Assembly: GCA_013298715.1 (NCBI GenBank)
Contig: JAAFIQ010000002.1
Span: forward strand, 310,001-374,000
Direction: 5' to 3'
Length of the DNA: 64,000 nt
Source: Bacteroidota bacterium
GTDB taxonomy: Bacteria; Bacteroidota; Bacteroidia; B-17B0; Aurantibacillaceae
The position numbers were made by a program, and so were the translations under genes. The notes under the pieces are model-generated. The model saw only the letters and a program-made list of their open reading frames with translations, was not told where the DNA came from and did not search any database. Position 1 is the stretch's first letter. Every line of letters starts with the position of its first letter. Positions 1 through 7,643 of the stretch are shown here, piece after piece.

Positions 1-1
1 A

Positions 2-412
2 CACAACCGCGATTTAATTGAAGCGCACCCAATGATGAAACGCATTAAATTATTGGAAGGCTCGTCTGTTAGTAATGAAATTGTATCACAAGTCAAAGAA
101 ATAGCATCTAAAAAGAAAAAAATAATGGTGTGTTTAGACTCTAACCATACACACGAGCATGTTTCAGAAGAACTTAAAAATTATGCGCCGCTAACTAGCG
201 TTGACAGCTATTGTGTGATATTTGATACAGTAGTTGAAGATATGCCAAAAGACTGGGATTGGGGCGTAAGAAGCTGGGGAGTAGGTAACAATCCTAAAAC
301 GGCAGTGTTCGAATATTTAAAAACAAACTCAAACTTTGAAATTAATAAAAGCATTGATAACAAATTATTGATTAGCGTTGCGCCAGATGGATTTTTAAAA
401 CGCATTAAATAA
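2..412 (+). CDS. CmcI-like (cephalosporin hydroxylase family) protein, 5' truncated
   Basis: The reading frame is open to the left window edge. The ten residues before the first ATG at 32 (HNRDLIEAHP) fit the family, so the gene begins outside the window and about 136 C-terminal residues are visible. The segment HPMMKRIKLLEGSS and the following CLDSNHTHEHV match the Rossmann-fold CmcI family, whose members are SAM-dependent methyltransferase or hydroxylase-like enzymes that often sit in polysaccharide or antibiotic clusters. The Asp and His residues in the second motif are those expected near the metal or cofactor site. A GT2 gene follows after 7 bp on the same strand, which favours a role in surface-glycan modification. 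The substrate cannot be read from the sequence. Confidence 0.7.
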   Translation, partial: HNRDLIEAHPMMKRIKLLEGSSVSNEIVSQVKEIASKKKKIMVCLDSNHTHEHVSEELKNYAPLTSVDSYCVIFDTVVEDMPKDWDWGVRSWGVGNNPKTAVFEYLKTNSNFEINKSIDNKLLISVAPDGFLKRIK

Positions 413-419
413 ATCCATA

Positions 420-1259
420 ATGGAAAACGAGCCGTTGGTAAGCATATGCATGCCGATATATAACGATGAGGAATATGTTGGAGAGGCGTTAGAATCTGTT
501 TTAAATCAGACATACAAAAATTTGGAAATTATTTTTTCTAACAACTGTTCTACGGATAGGTCTATAGAAATAATAAAAAGCTACAAAGACCCACGTGTTA
601 AAATTTATAGTAATGAAACAAATATTGGTGGTCACGCTAACTACTTAAAAGTTTTAACCTACCCTACTGGTAAATACATGTCTTATCTTTCTTCTGATGA
701 TAAGATTGATGTTACTGCAATTGAAAAATGTGTTAAGGTGTTGGAAGACCCTAATAACAAAGATGTTGTTTTAGTAAACACGCACATTGGTATTATTGAT
801 AATAAGAGCAAGGAAATTTACATAAAACGTTTTCCATTTGGTAAAGGCAAAATATCCTCCTATTTTGGAGTAAGGTCGAATTTTATTTACGGTTCAAATT
901 GTATTGGCGAGCCCAATGGATCTGTTTGGAGAACAGAAACATTTAAAAAATTACCAGAACCATTATTTAAAAATGCAGTTTATTGGACAGGCGATTTAGA
1001 TATGAAGTTAGAATTAATTTTGTTGGGGAATACTTATATAATACCTGAACCATTAGGTAAATTCAGAGTTTCTAGAGATTCAGGCAGTGTTGCGTCTTTG
1101 CGTTGGCAAACAGCAAAACAATTTAGGCAATATGCTCTAAACCTATATAGAGATGAAAGATATAATTTAGGATACGGGTGGGTTGTGCTTGCTAGTATAA
1201 CTTCTTTTTTACTTATGATTGCACGTAATATTTTTTACTCACTCTTCATAAAAAAATAA
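420..1259 (+). CDS. GT2 family glycosyltransferase
   Basis: A 279-residue protein with a GT-A fold start: VSICMPIYNDEEYV at about 7-20, the NNCSTD nucleotide-binding loop near 41-46 and an SSDD acidic motif at 91-94 in the DXD position. A hydrophobic stretch at about 255-275 could attach it to the inner membrane. Enzymes of this family move a sugar from a nucleotide donor to a lipid-linked or polysaccharide acceptor. It lies 7 bp after the CmcI-like gene and was probably co-transcribed with it as the tail of a glycan cluster lying mostly to the left. It ends 11 bp from the convergent porQ gene. Donor and acceptor are not predictable. Confidence 0.85.
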   Translation: MENEPLVSICMPIYNDEEYVGEALESVLNQTYKNLEIIFSNNCSTDRSIEIIKSYKDPRVKIYSNETNIGGHANYLKVLTYPTGKYMSYLSSDDKIDVTAIEKCVKVLEDPNNKDVVLVNTHIGIIDNKSKEIYIKRFPFGKGKISSYFGVRSNFIYGSNCIGEPNGSVWRTETFKKLPEPLFKNAVYWTGDLDMKLELILLGNTYIIPEPLGKFRVSRDSGSVASLRWQTAKQFRQYALNLYRDERYNLGYGWVVLASITSFLLMIARNIFYSLFIKK

Positions 1260-1270
1260 AATTACAAAAC

Positions 1271-2323
1271 TTAAAACTTCAACGTAACATTAAACACACT
1301 GGCATTGCCGCCAAAGCCCATGCGGTTGTAACCGTATGCGAAGCCAAATTTTTTAAAGTTAATTCCAAAACCAAAACTTAGGCCTGCAGCACCACGCCTA
1401 TCAGGCAATGTCATTTCTTTTTGTCGGCGGTAATTGTAAGCAACTCTAATATTAAAGTTTTTTGTTAAAACTATTTCAGTGCCTATAACAATATGGCGCA
1501 TTACACCATCTCCAAATTTTCCAAATCTAACGCCAAATTTTTGAAAACCTGTACTGTCTACTTTTTTCGTATCTGTTGATAAAGAGGTTCTTTTATCAGC
1601 AGTATCAATTGGGCTAACGTATTTCAGATTAATATTATTCAAATGGTCTGCCACCATAAATAATTTAAACGGTGCTTTTTTAACCTTATAACTCATACCA
1701 AATTGCAAATTACGTGGTAAAGTAACTTCATCGTTACCTGAATAAGATTTCCAAACAAAACCTATATTTTTAGCCAATACACTTGCAGTAAAATTAGATT
1801 TGTGATAGGTAATCCCAAAATCTAAAGCGGTAGCATAGCTTTGATAGATATCGTATTGCGAAATAATATTTTTTAAACTTACTCCAATGTTAAAACAGGT
1901 ATCTTTAAAAGGCTTAGAGTAATTTAGGTTAATACAGTAATCGCTAGCAGCTACGTCATTCGTCTTATTTCCAAATTCATCATAGCCTTTAAACAGCCCA
2001 TAATTAAAAAATTGGATTGCTCCTGCCAACGTTCCTCTTTCATTTTTTAAATTATGAGCATATGCAAAATAGCCATAATTCATATCAGAAACATAATTGC
2101 AAAAATTTAATGCAACTTGTTTATGCATATATTTGTTTAGTAGGGCTGGATTGCTATAAATTAAATTAACATCATTCCCCCAAATACTCATATTGTTGCC
2201 ACCTAAAGCTGCTGCTCTGGCGGTTGCTGGCAAATCTAGGAAACGATAGCTTCTTGTTCCGCCAAGCTGAGAAAATAAATTGGTTGAAATGTAAACTAGA
2301 AGTATAAAAAATAATTGTTTCAA
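1271..2323 (-). CDS. porQ: Type IX secretion system outer-membrane protein PorQ
   Basis: A 350-residue protein with a signal peptide (residues 1-18, ending FSQ), then GGTRSYRFLDLPATARAAALGG, the hallmark start of the PorQ branch of the PorV/FadL-like barrels, followed by alternating beta strands to a C-terminal aromatic (TLKF). In Porphyromonas gingivalis PorQ belongs to the PorU-PorV-PorQ-PorZ attachment complex, which processes T9SS cargo at the cell surface. Five T9SS cargo genes lie in the same window. The gene is last in a minus-strand run after ispE, a GHKL kinase and a LytTR regulator; the gap to the regulator is 43 bp, so co-transcription is plausible. Identity is from motif and architecture, not from an alignment. 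Confidence 0.82.
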   Translation of the reverse strand: MKQLFFILLVYISTNLFSQLGGTRSYRFLDLPATARAAALGGNNMSIWGNDVNLIYSNPALLNKYMHKQVALNFCNYVSDMNYGYFAYAHNLKNERGTLAGAIQFFNYGLFKGYDEFGNKTNDVAASDYCINLNYSKPFKDTCFNIGVSLKNIISQYDIYQSYATALDFGITYHKSNFTASVLAKNIGFVWKSYSGNDEVTLPRNLQFGMSYKVKKAPFKLFMVADHLNNINLKYVSPIDTADKRTSLSTDTKKVDSTGFQKFGVRFGKFGDGVMRHIVIGTEIVLTKNFNIRVAYNYRRQKEMTLPDRRGAAGLSFGFGINFKKFGFAYGYNRMGFGGNASVFNVTLKF

Positions 2324-2366
2324 TTTTTGCTTTTATCTTACAACGAACAATACTTAAAATTATTGC

Positions 2367-3080
2367 TTATAAACTCATTAAATCTTTAATTTTAACAGCT
2401 TGTCTCCTGCTCACTTCAACATCTCTGCCATCTTTTAACTTTAAATTTAAGCCACCGTTAAACCAGTTTTCAACAGATACAACGTAGTTTAAATTTACTA
2501 TATGTTTTCTACTTGCTCTAAAAAAATGTTTTTCGCTTAAGCGTGTTTCTAAACTGTTTAAACTTCTTAAAATAAGCGGTCGATTAGTATCGAAGTAAAC
2601 GCGTACATAATTTCCTTCGCTCTCAAATAAACGTACATCTTCTAATTTTACAAACCAACATTTTTCGCCATCCTTTATAAACACGGTGTCTTTTATGCCA
2701 AGCGGTGTATTTGTTTCTGGTTTTGATGAAACTTCCTTTTCAACTAATTTTTTTATTGTTTCAGCCAGTCTTTCAGGTTTTACTGGTTTTAATAAATAAT
2801 CAAATGCGTTTAATTCAAAAGCCTTTAGGGCATGTTCATCGTAAGCAGTAACAAACACAACTTCTACAGTTCCAGAAATCTCTTCAACCAATTCAAGTCC
2901 GGTTTTTCCTGGCATTTGAATGTCGCAAAAAATTATGTCAGGTTTTAGTTCATTTATTTTTAATTGAGCTTCAGAGGCATCGGCACATTCAGCTATAATT
3001 TCAATTTCTTTATGAGCAGCCAAAAGGGATCGCAGTTCTTGTCTAGCCAATCGTTCATCATCAATAATAATTGCCTTCAT
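2367..3080 (-). CDS. LytTR-family response regulator
   Basis: A 237-residue regulator. The receiver domain spans about 1-120, with the acidic pair IIDDE, phospho-acceptor Asp53 in FCDIQMPGKTG and the conserved Lys in LLKPVKP. The LytTR DNA-binding domain spans about 130-235 and includes the FxSEGNYV and HxVNLNYV-type strands. LytTR proteins bind paired direct repeats. The gene sits 33 bp after a LytS/YehU-type kinase, its evident partner, and 43 bp before porQ. I infer a four-gene operon with ispE. Targets are unknown; self-regulation and porQ are the first candidates because of position. Confidence 0.88.
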   Translation of the reverse strand: MKAIIIDDERLARQELRSLLAAHKEIEIIAECADASEAQLKINELKPDIIFCDIQMPGKTGLELVEEISGTVEVVFVTAYDEHALKAFELNAFDYLLKPVKPERLAETIKKLVEKEVSSKPETNTPLGIKDTVFIKDGEKCWFVKLEDVRLFESEGNYVRVYFDTNRPLILRSLNSLETRLSEKHFFRASRKHIVNLNYVVSVENWFNGGLNLKLKDGRDVEVSRRQAVKIKDLMSL

Positions 3081-3113
3081 ATTGTATTTTTTAAAGCTTA
3101 TTGCTGTATAATT

Positions 3114-4139
3114 TTATCGTAAAGGTATGTTAATATCTACAACTACCAAATCATTAATTTCGTTAATAAATATTTTCCCATCTACGCCATAAAGTAAGTC
3201 TAAACGTTGTTGCGAATTTTGAAAACCAACCCCGGTAACAGTTTTTTCTTGATTTAATTTACCAGTGTTGCTCACCTTAATTTTTAATGCATTACCTAAC
3301 TTATTGGCATTTATTTTAATGTAACTTTTGCCTGCTAGTTTAGAAACCCCGTGTTTTATAGCGTTTTCAACCTGAGCCTGAATTATAAATGGTGGGATTT
3401 TAAAATTTAAAACTTCAGGTTCTATGTTAAATTCAATATTTAAACGCTCCTCGTACCTTATTTTTTCTAAACTTAAATACTCATTCACCAATTCAATTTC
3501 GGCACTCAATAAAATTTCTTTTTGTTTGTTCATTAAAAGCGTATTTCTTAAAATGGTTGATAGTTGCGTTATTGCTTGCTTTGCTTTTTGAGGATCTTCA
3601 TCAACCAAGGCTCTGATGCTATTCATGCAATTAAAAACAAAATGCGGATTTAATTGCGCCTTTAAATTACTTAATTCAAACTCCTTGCTGGTTGCTAAAT
3701 AACGTAGCGCATTAATTTCGCTTTTTTTGTAATTCTGAAAGTATTTAAAACCAAAATAAATAATGTTCCACAAAAAAAATACAACTGAAAAATTTATTAT
3801 TTGCGAAATGGACTCAACAAAAGTTATAGATCCTTTCATAATATTAAACAATTTAGAAATTAAAACGGTGATGAAGAAAAAGATGACTGCTTTACTTAAA
3901 CTGAAAATGAAAATTGAAATAAGCTGTGTAAGAATACGTTTACTTAAAATTTCTATTTTTAAAACTAATGCGCGGTAAAAATGGGTAAGTAATATGCCAA
4001 GCGGAATAGATAAAAAATAAAGTAGAAAATCAAGAGCTGATGACTTATTAGTTAAACCAAAAAAAACAAAATTTACAAAAACATAAAAACTCCAACCAAG
4101 AAATTGGCAATACCAATAATTTTTAGATGCACTTTTCAT
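3114..4139 (-). CDS. Membrane sensor histidine kinase, LytS/YehU (His_kinase/GHKL) type
   Basis: A 341-residue protein with four predicted membrane segments (about 8-30, 37-55, 70-98 and 110-133). The His_kinase motif LNPHFVFNCMNSIRAL follows, with phospho-acceptor His166, and then a GHKL ATPase domain containing the N-box (AQVENAIKHG) and a G-box near GVGFQNSQQRL. There is no extracytoplasmic sensor domain, so it may sense something in or at the membrane. The start ATG overlaps the ispE stop by 4 bp (ATGA), indicating translational coupling. It pairs with the LytTR regulator 33 bp downstream. The signal is unknown. Confidence 0.88.
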   Translation of the reverse strand: MKSASKNYWYCQFLGWSFYVFVNFVFFGLTNKSSALDFLLYFLSIPLGILLTHFYRALVLKIEILSKRILTQLISIFIFSLSKAVIFFFITVLISKLFNIMKGSITFVESISQIINFSVVFFLWNIIYFGFKYFQNYKKSEINALRYLATSKEFELSNLKAQLNPHFVFNCMNSIRALVDEDPQKAKQAITQLSTILRNTLLMNKQKEILLSAEIELVNEYLSLEKIRYEERLNIEFNIEPEVLNFKIPPFIIQAQVENAIKHGVSKLAGKSYIKINANKLGNALKIKVSNTGKLNQEKTVTGVGFQNSQQRLDLLYGVDGKIFINEINDLVVVDINIPLR

Positions 4140-4963
4140 TGCAAGGGTTCTTGAATAAATGATAAATAATTGCTAGGAAAAAATAGGTTTGGTTTTTTCT
4201 TAAAAATGCCAAAAACTGTGCTGCCACTGCCACTTAAGGAGGCGTATAGTGCTCCTTGCTCATAAAAATAATTTTTTAGTTGTTCGGTTTCAGGTATACG
4301 CTTAAAAATAGTTTCTTCAAAATCGTTGCTAATGCGGTTTTTCCAATCTTCTACTTTTAAATTTTGTATGTCTTCAAACAAATTATAATTTGGTTTTTTG
4401 GATGTTAAGCCCTGGTAAGCCAGTTTGGTATTACTCCCGATTGCAGGAAAGGCCAGAGCAACGTAATACTGCGACAGGTTAATACGTACATCCAAAAAAT
4501 CAGTGCCTTTATTGTAGGCATAAATGGGTTTGTTTTTTATAAAAAAAGCACAATCTGCACCAAGTGTAGCAGCTAAATTTAGTTGCTCCGATTCAGTAAT
4601 TTTTAAATTGAAATAACTGATTAAGGCTTTCAAAAAAAAAGCAGCGTTAGCACTACCACCACCTAAGCCAGCACCTGTTGGCAGAACTTTGTGTAAATGT
4701 ACTTTTAGAGGCGGCAAAGCATAATTGTTTTTAAGCAATAAATAATAGGTTTTAGTTAGCAAATTATCCTGTAAATCACCTTCTATTTTAAGGCCAGAAG
4801 TAGTTAAAACAATTGCTTCTTTTTGATTTTTTTGCTCAATAAACTCTACCGCATCGCACCAATTAATGGGGTAAAAAACCGATTGTATATTATGAAAACC
4901 ATCTTGGCGTTTTTCAACCACATTTAGGCCTAAGTTTATTTTACAAGTTGAAAAAAACACCAT
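4136..4963 (-). CDS. ispE: 4-diphosphocytidyl-2-C-methyl-D-erythritol kinase
   Basis: A 275-residue GHMP kinase. It phosphorylates the 2-hydroxyl of CDP-methylerythritol in the MEP isoprenoid pathway, in the cytoplasm. The start STCKINLGLNVVEKRQDGFH is typical of IspE (catalytic Lys, then the DGFH substrate loop). The ATP loop PTGAGLGGGSANAA lies at 95-108 and a C-terminal GSGSTVFG motif follows. Length fits the family. It heads a minus-strand run and overlaps the next gene (GHKL kinase) by 4 bp. It is divergent from the lipoprotein at 5040, with 76 bp between them. Confidence 0.93.
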   Translation of the reverse strand: MVFFSTCKINLGLNVVEKRQDGFHNIQSVFYPINWCDAVEFIEQKNQKEAIVLTTSGLKIEGDLQDNLLTKTYYLLLKNNYALPPLKVHLHKVLPTGAGLGGGSANAAFFLKALISYFNLKITESEQLNLAATLGADCAFFIKNKPIYAYNKGTDFLDVRINLSQYYVALAFPAIGSNTKLAYQGLTSKKPNYNLFEDIQNLKVEDWKNRISNDFEETIFKRIPETEQLKNYFYEQGALYASLSGSGSTVFGIFKKKPNLFFPSNYLSFIQEPLQ

Positions 4964-4978
4964 TTTTTTAAGATTTTT

Positions 4979-5008
4979 TTGCAGTTCAGAAAATTTGTGC
5001 TAAATTGC
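4979..5008 (+). promoter_or_regulatory. Bacteroidota-type promoter for the lipoprotein gene at 5040
   Basis: TTG at 4979-4981 and TAAATTGC at 5001-5008 are separated by 19 bp. This resembles the -33 TTG / -7 TAnnTTTG pattern known in Bacteroidota, with one deviation in the -7 box. It predicts a leader of about 25 nt. Confidence 0.4.
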
Positions 5009-5039
5009 AACAAATTATTTCAAAAACAATTACAAGATT

Positions 5040-6116
5040 ATGAAAAAAATTATTTTTGGTTTTGGTGCGTTAGCAGCAATTACAATTTTAACTACTGGTT
5101 GCCCAAAGAAAAAACCTAACGTAGAACCTGTGCCAGATAAAGAATTTGGTACTAGCGTAGATGCAGTATATGCAACGGCTTTATTGACCGAAGTAGATGA
5201 TATAGTTGCTCATTATAGCGATGGTTGGAATATCAACACCTCAAAATATTTTGTTGGTACAAATACCTTACAAATTGCTGGTAACGCCACAACGCTTCCT
5301 GGTCCAACACCACCACCAACTTTTTCTCTAACTTACAATCCAAACGTTGTATGTTTAGACGGTAAACGCAGAAGTGGAACTATTGGAATTGATTGGTCTG
5401 CAACTCCTGGTGGAAATAATACAGATTTTTATAGAGAACCTGGTTATGTTGCAAAAGTTACTTTTAATAACTTTATGGTTGATGGTATTGCAATTAATAA
5501 CACAGGCGGAACTGCGCTTAAAATAACTAACACAACTCCATTGACTTTCAATAAAAACACAACACCTTTAACTTGGAAAATCGATGGAAGTTTATACATG
5601 GCCAAAGGATTAGACACTACTACATGGATTGGTACTGTTGACAAAACATTAACAAATTCTACAAATACTTTAATACTTGGAGGTACTCCGCAAAATACTA
5701 CTAAAATTCTTTGGTCGTTAAACTCTAGTTCTACAATTACACCTACATTTACTAATAGTACTTTAGGTGCTGTTGTAGAATACAAATTTAAAGCAGTTGG
5801 TAACATAAAAAAATCTACGGTTTCTAATGTTGGTTACAAAATTGAAACAAGTGTTAACGGCCCGGACAACAACGCTTGTGTAAGACAGTTTTATTGTTCA
5901 CCAGATAGAGCGGTGGTATCATACACACCATCTCTTCAAACATTTACCAACGTAATTAGTGAGTACCATCCATTTGTAGCTGGTGTGCTTACATGTACTA
6001 TCTCTACTGAAGATGAGCCTAGAACAATTGATTTTAAAGGTCTTTCGGATGGTTGCGATAATAGTGGTGTAATTACTATTAAAAATATTAGTTACCCAGT
6101 AGATTTTAAAAGATAA
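5040..6116 (+). CDS. Lipoprotein of unknown function
   Basis: A 358-residue protein with a lipoprotein signal peptide (lipobox LTTGC, Cys21) followed by Pro/Lys-rich residues. The mature part is rich in Thr, Asn and Gly and reads as beta strands, without any domain I recognise. The C-terminal half has several Cys residues (around residues 279, 285, 320 and 341) that could pair if the protein is surface-exposed. It stands alone: a candidate promoter just upstream and a strong terminator just downstream make it monocistronic, which suggests a fairly abundant product. The gap to ispE is divergent. No function is proposed. Confidence 0.8.
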   Translation: MKKIIFGFGALAAITILTTGCPKKKPNVEPVPDKEFGTSVDAVYATALLTEVDDIVAHYSDGWNINTSKYFVGTNTLQIAGNATTLPGPTPPPTFSLTYNPNVVCLDGKRRSGTIGIDWSATPGGNNTDFYREPGYVAKVTFNNFMVDGIAINNTGGTALKITNTTPLTFNKNTTPLTWKIDGSLYMAKGLDTTTWIGTVDKTLTNSTNTLILGGTPQNTTKILWSLNSSSTITPTFTNSTLGAVVEYKFKAVGNIKKSTVSNVGYKIETSVNGPDNNACVRQFYCSPDRAVVSYTPSLQTFTNVISEYHPFVAGVLTCTISTEDEPRTIDFKGLSDGCDNSGVITIKNISYPVDFKR

Positions 6117-6136
6117 TTAATTTGTTTTCCTTATTC

Positions 6137-6163
6137 AAAACCCGCTAATTGCGGGTTTTTTTT
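6137..6163 (+). terminator. Rho-independent terminator after the lipoprotein gene
   Basis: AAAACCCGC, loop TAATT, GCGGGTTTT, then a T tract. The stem is GC-rich and starts 20 bp after the stop at 6116. It lies immediately before the next gene, which starts at 6175 with its own signals. Confidence 0.9.
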
Positions 6164-6174
6164 ATTCTTAATAT

Positions 6175-7542
6175 TTGTTTGCAATAATTGATATAGAAAC
6201 CTGCGGTGCCAAGTACGAGTTTAAACGCGGTAGAATAACCGAAATATGCATTTTGGTGCATGATGGATTACAAGTAACCGAAAAGTTTACAAGCCTTGTA
6301 AATCCTGAATGTTACATAAGTCCGTATTTTATTAACGTATCGGGCATTACAAACGAAATGGTGGCTAACGCTCCAAAATTTCATGAAATTGCGCATAAAA
6401 TTATTGAACTTACTGAAAATAAAATTTTTGTTGCACACAATGTTGGGTTTGATTACGGTTTTATTAGAGATGAGTTCGACTCGCTTGGATACAAATACAA
6501 GCGCGAAACTTTGTGCACAGTAAGATTAAGCAGAAAATTAATTCCAGGAAAAATATCGTACAGCCTTGGTAACTTATGTAGCTCCTTGGGTATTGAAATT
6601 GAAAATAGACACCGGGCAGAAGGCGATGCTGTAGCAACATCCATCTTATTTAATAAATTATTAGAGTTAAAAGCATTAAATCCTCAATACAAAAACAAAG
6701 GTGTTGAAGAGTTAATGACCCGCCGTATTGATAAAATTAAGCAATACATTTTAAACAAATTGCCTGAGGAATGTGGCGTTTATTATTTTTTAAATAAAGA
6801 AAAAGAAATAATCTACATTGGCAAGAGCGTAAATATGTATAACCGCGCCTGCGCTCACTTTAACAGTAAGGAGAGTAAAAGTAAAAAAATGCTGAACGAT
6901 TTATACGATGTTGATTTTGTAAAAACGGGCAGCGAACTAATTGCATTATTGCTAGAGAACGAAGAAATTAAAAAACTAAAACCTAAGTATAATAGGGTGC
7001 GCAAGGCAGATGTGTTTACACATACAATTGATTGGTTTACAGATAAATTAGGAACTATTCATTTTAAAATTGAAAGCCAAGAAAATTCAAGCCAACCTTT
7101 GCAGAGTTTTATTGGCTACGCCTCTGCCAGAGAGCGCCTTGAACAGTGGATTGATGAATTTGAATTGTGTTTAAGTTATTGTCATTTAACTGGAGAAGAA
7201 GCTATTTGTTTTAACCACCAAATAAAAAAATGCCGTGGTATTTGCGCAGGAGAAGAAGAAATAGAGAGCTACAACAAACGGGCAGCTGCTATTATAAAAA
7301 ATTATTCCTTCAGCAATTCAAATTTTGTATTAATTGATAGAGGTAGAAGCAATAATGAAAAATCTATTATTGTTATTGAAAATAATAATTTTTTGGGCTA
7401 TGGTTTTCTTGATGAGAATAGCAGTTTCAGTACGTTTGAGGAGTGCAAAGATTTAATCTCGGTTAAAAATTTTTATCCTGATACAAATGATTTGATAAGA
7501 GGGTATTTAAAGAATAATAAGTTGAAAACACTTCTGTTTTAG
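6175..7542 (+). CDS. DEDDh exonuclease domain fused to UvrC-like GIY-YIG nuclease domain
   Basis: A 455-residue two-domain protein. Residues 1-170 are a DnaQ-type DEDDh 3'-5' exonuclease (FAIIDIETCG with the first Asp/Glu pair, HNVGFDYGF, and HRAEGDA as the last motif). Residues about 190-290 are a GIY-YIG endonuclease like the N-terminus of UvrC or Cho (GVYYFLN from 201, then IIYIGKS). The tail has a CFNHQIKKCRGIC segment resembling the UvrC Cys region. This fusion is known in several bacterial phyla and is presumed to act in DNA repair. Translation must begin at TTG 6175: an in-frame TAA lies at 6169-6171 and no ATG precedes the catalytic residues. The start is 12 bp after the upstream terminator. 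Confidence 0.85.
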   Translation: MFAIIDIETCGAKYEFKRGRITEICILVHDGLQVTEKFTSLVNPECYISPYFINVSGITNEMVANAPKFHEIAHKIIELTENKIFVAHNVGFDYGFIRDEFDSLGYKYKRETLCTVRLSRKLIPGKISYSLGNLCSSLGIEIENRHRAEGDAVATSILFNKLLELKALNPQYKNKGVEELMTRRIDKIKQYILNKLPEECGVYYFLNKEKEIIYIGKSVNMYNRACAHFNSKESKSKKMLNDLYDVDFVKTGSELIALLLENEEIKKLKPKYNRVRKADVFTHTIDWFTDKLGTIHFKIESQENSSQPLQSFIGYASARERLEQWIDEFELCLSYCHLTGEEAICFNHQIKKCRGICAGEEEIESYNKRAAAIIKNYSFSNSNFVLIDRGRSNNEKSIIVIENNNFLGYGFLDENSSFSTFEECKDLISVKNFYPDTNDLIRGYLKNNKLKTLLF

Positions 7543-7643
7543 ATTTTTTTTCAAAAAAAAATTTTTTCATACCTTGTTACAAGAGTGCTTCGTTTAAAAA
7601 GTATCTAGAAAATATTCAAAATAAATTTTTATAAGAAATTATA

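Noticed and set aside
7543-7643. A/T runs between the nuclease gene and yidC as a terminator
   Set aside because: TTTTTTTTC-AAAAAAAA is a pure A/T run without a stable GC stem; no convincing hairpin.
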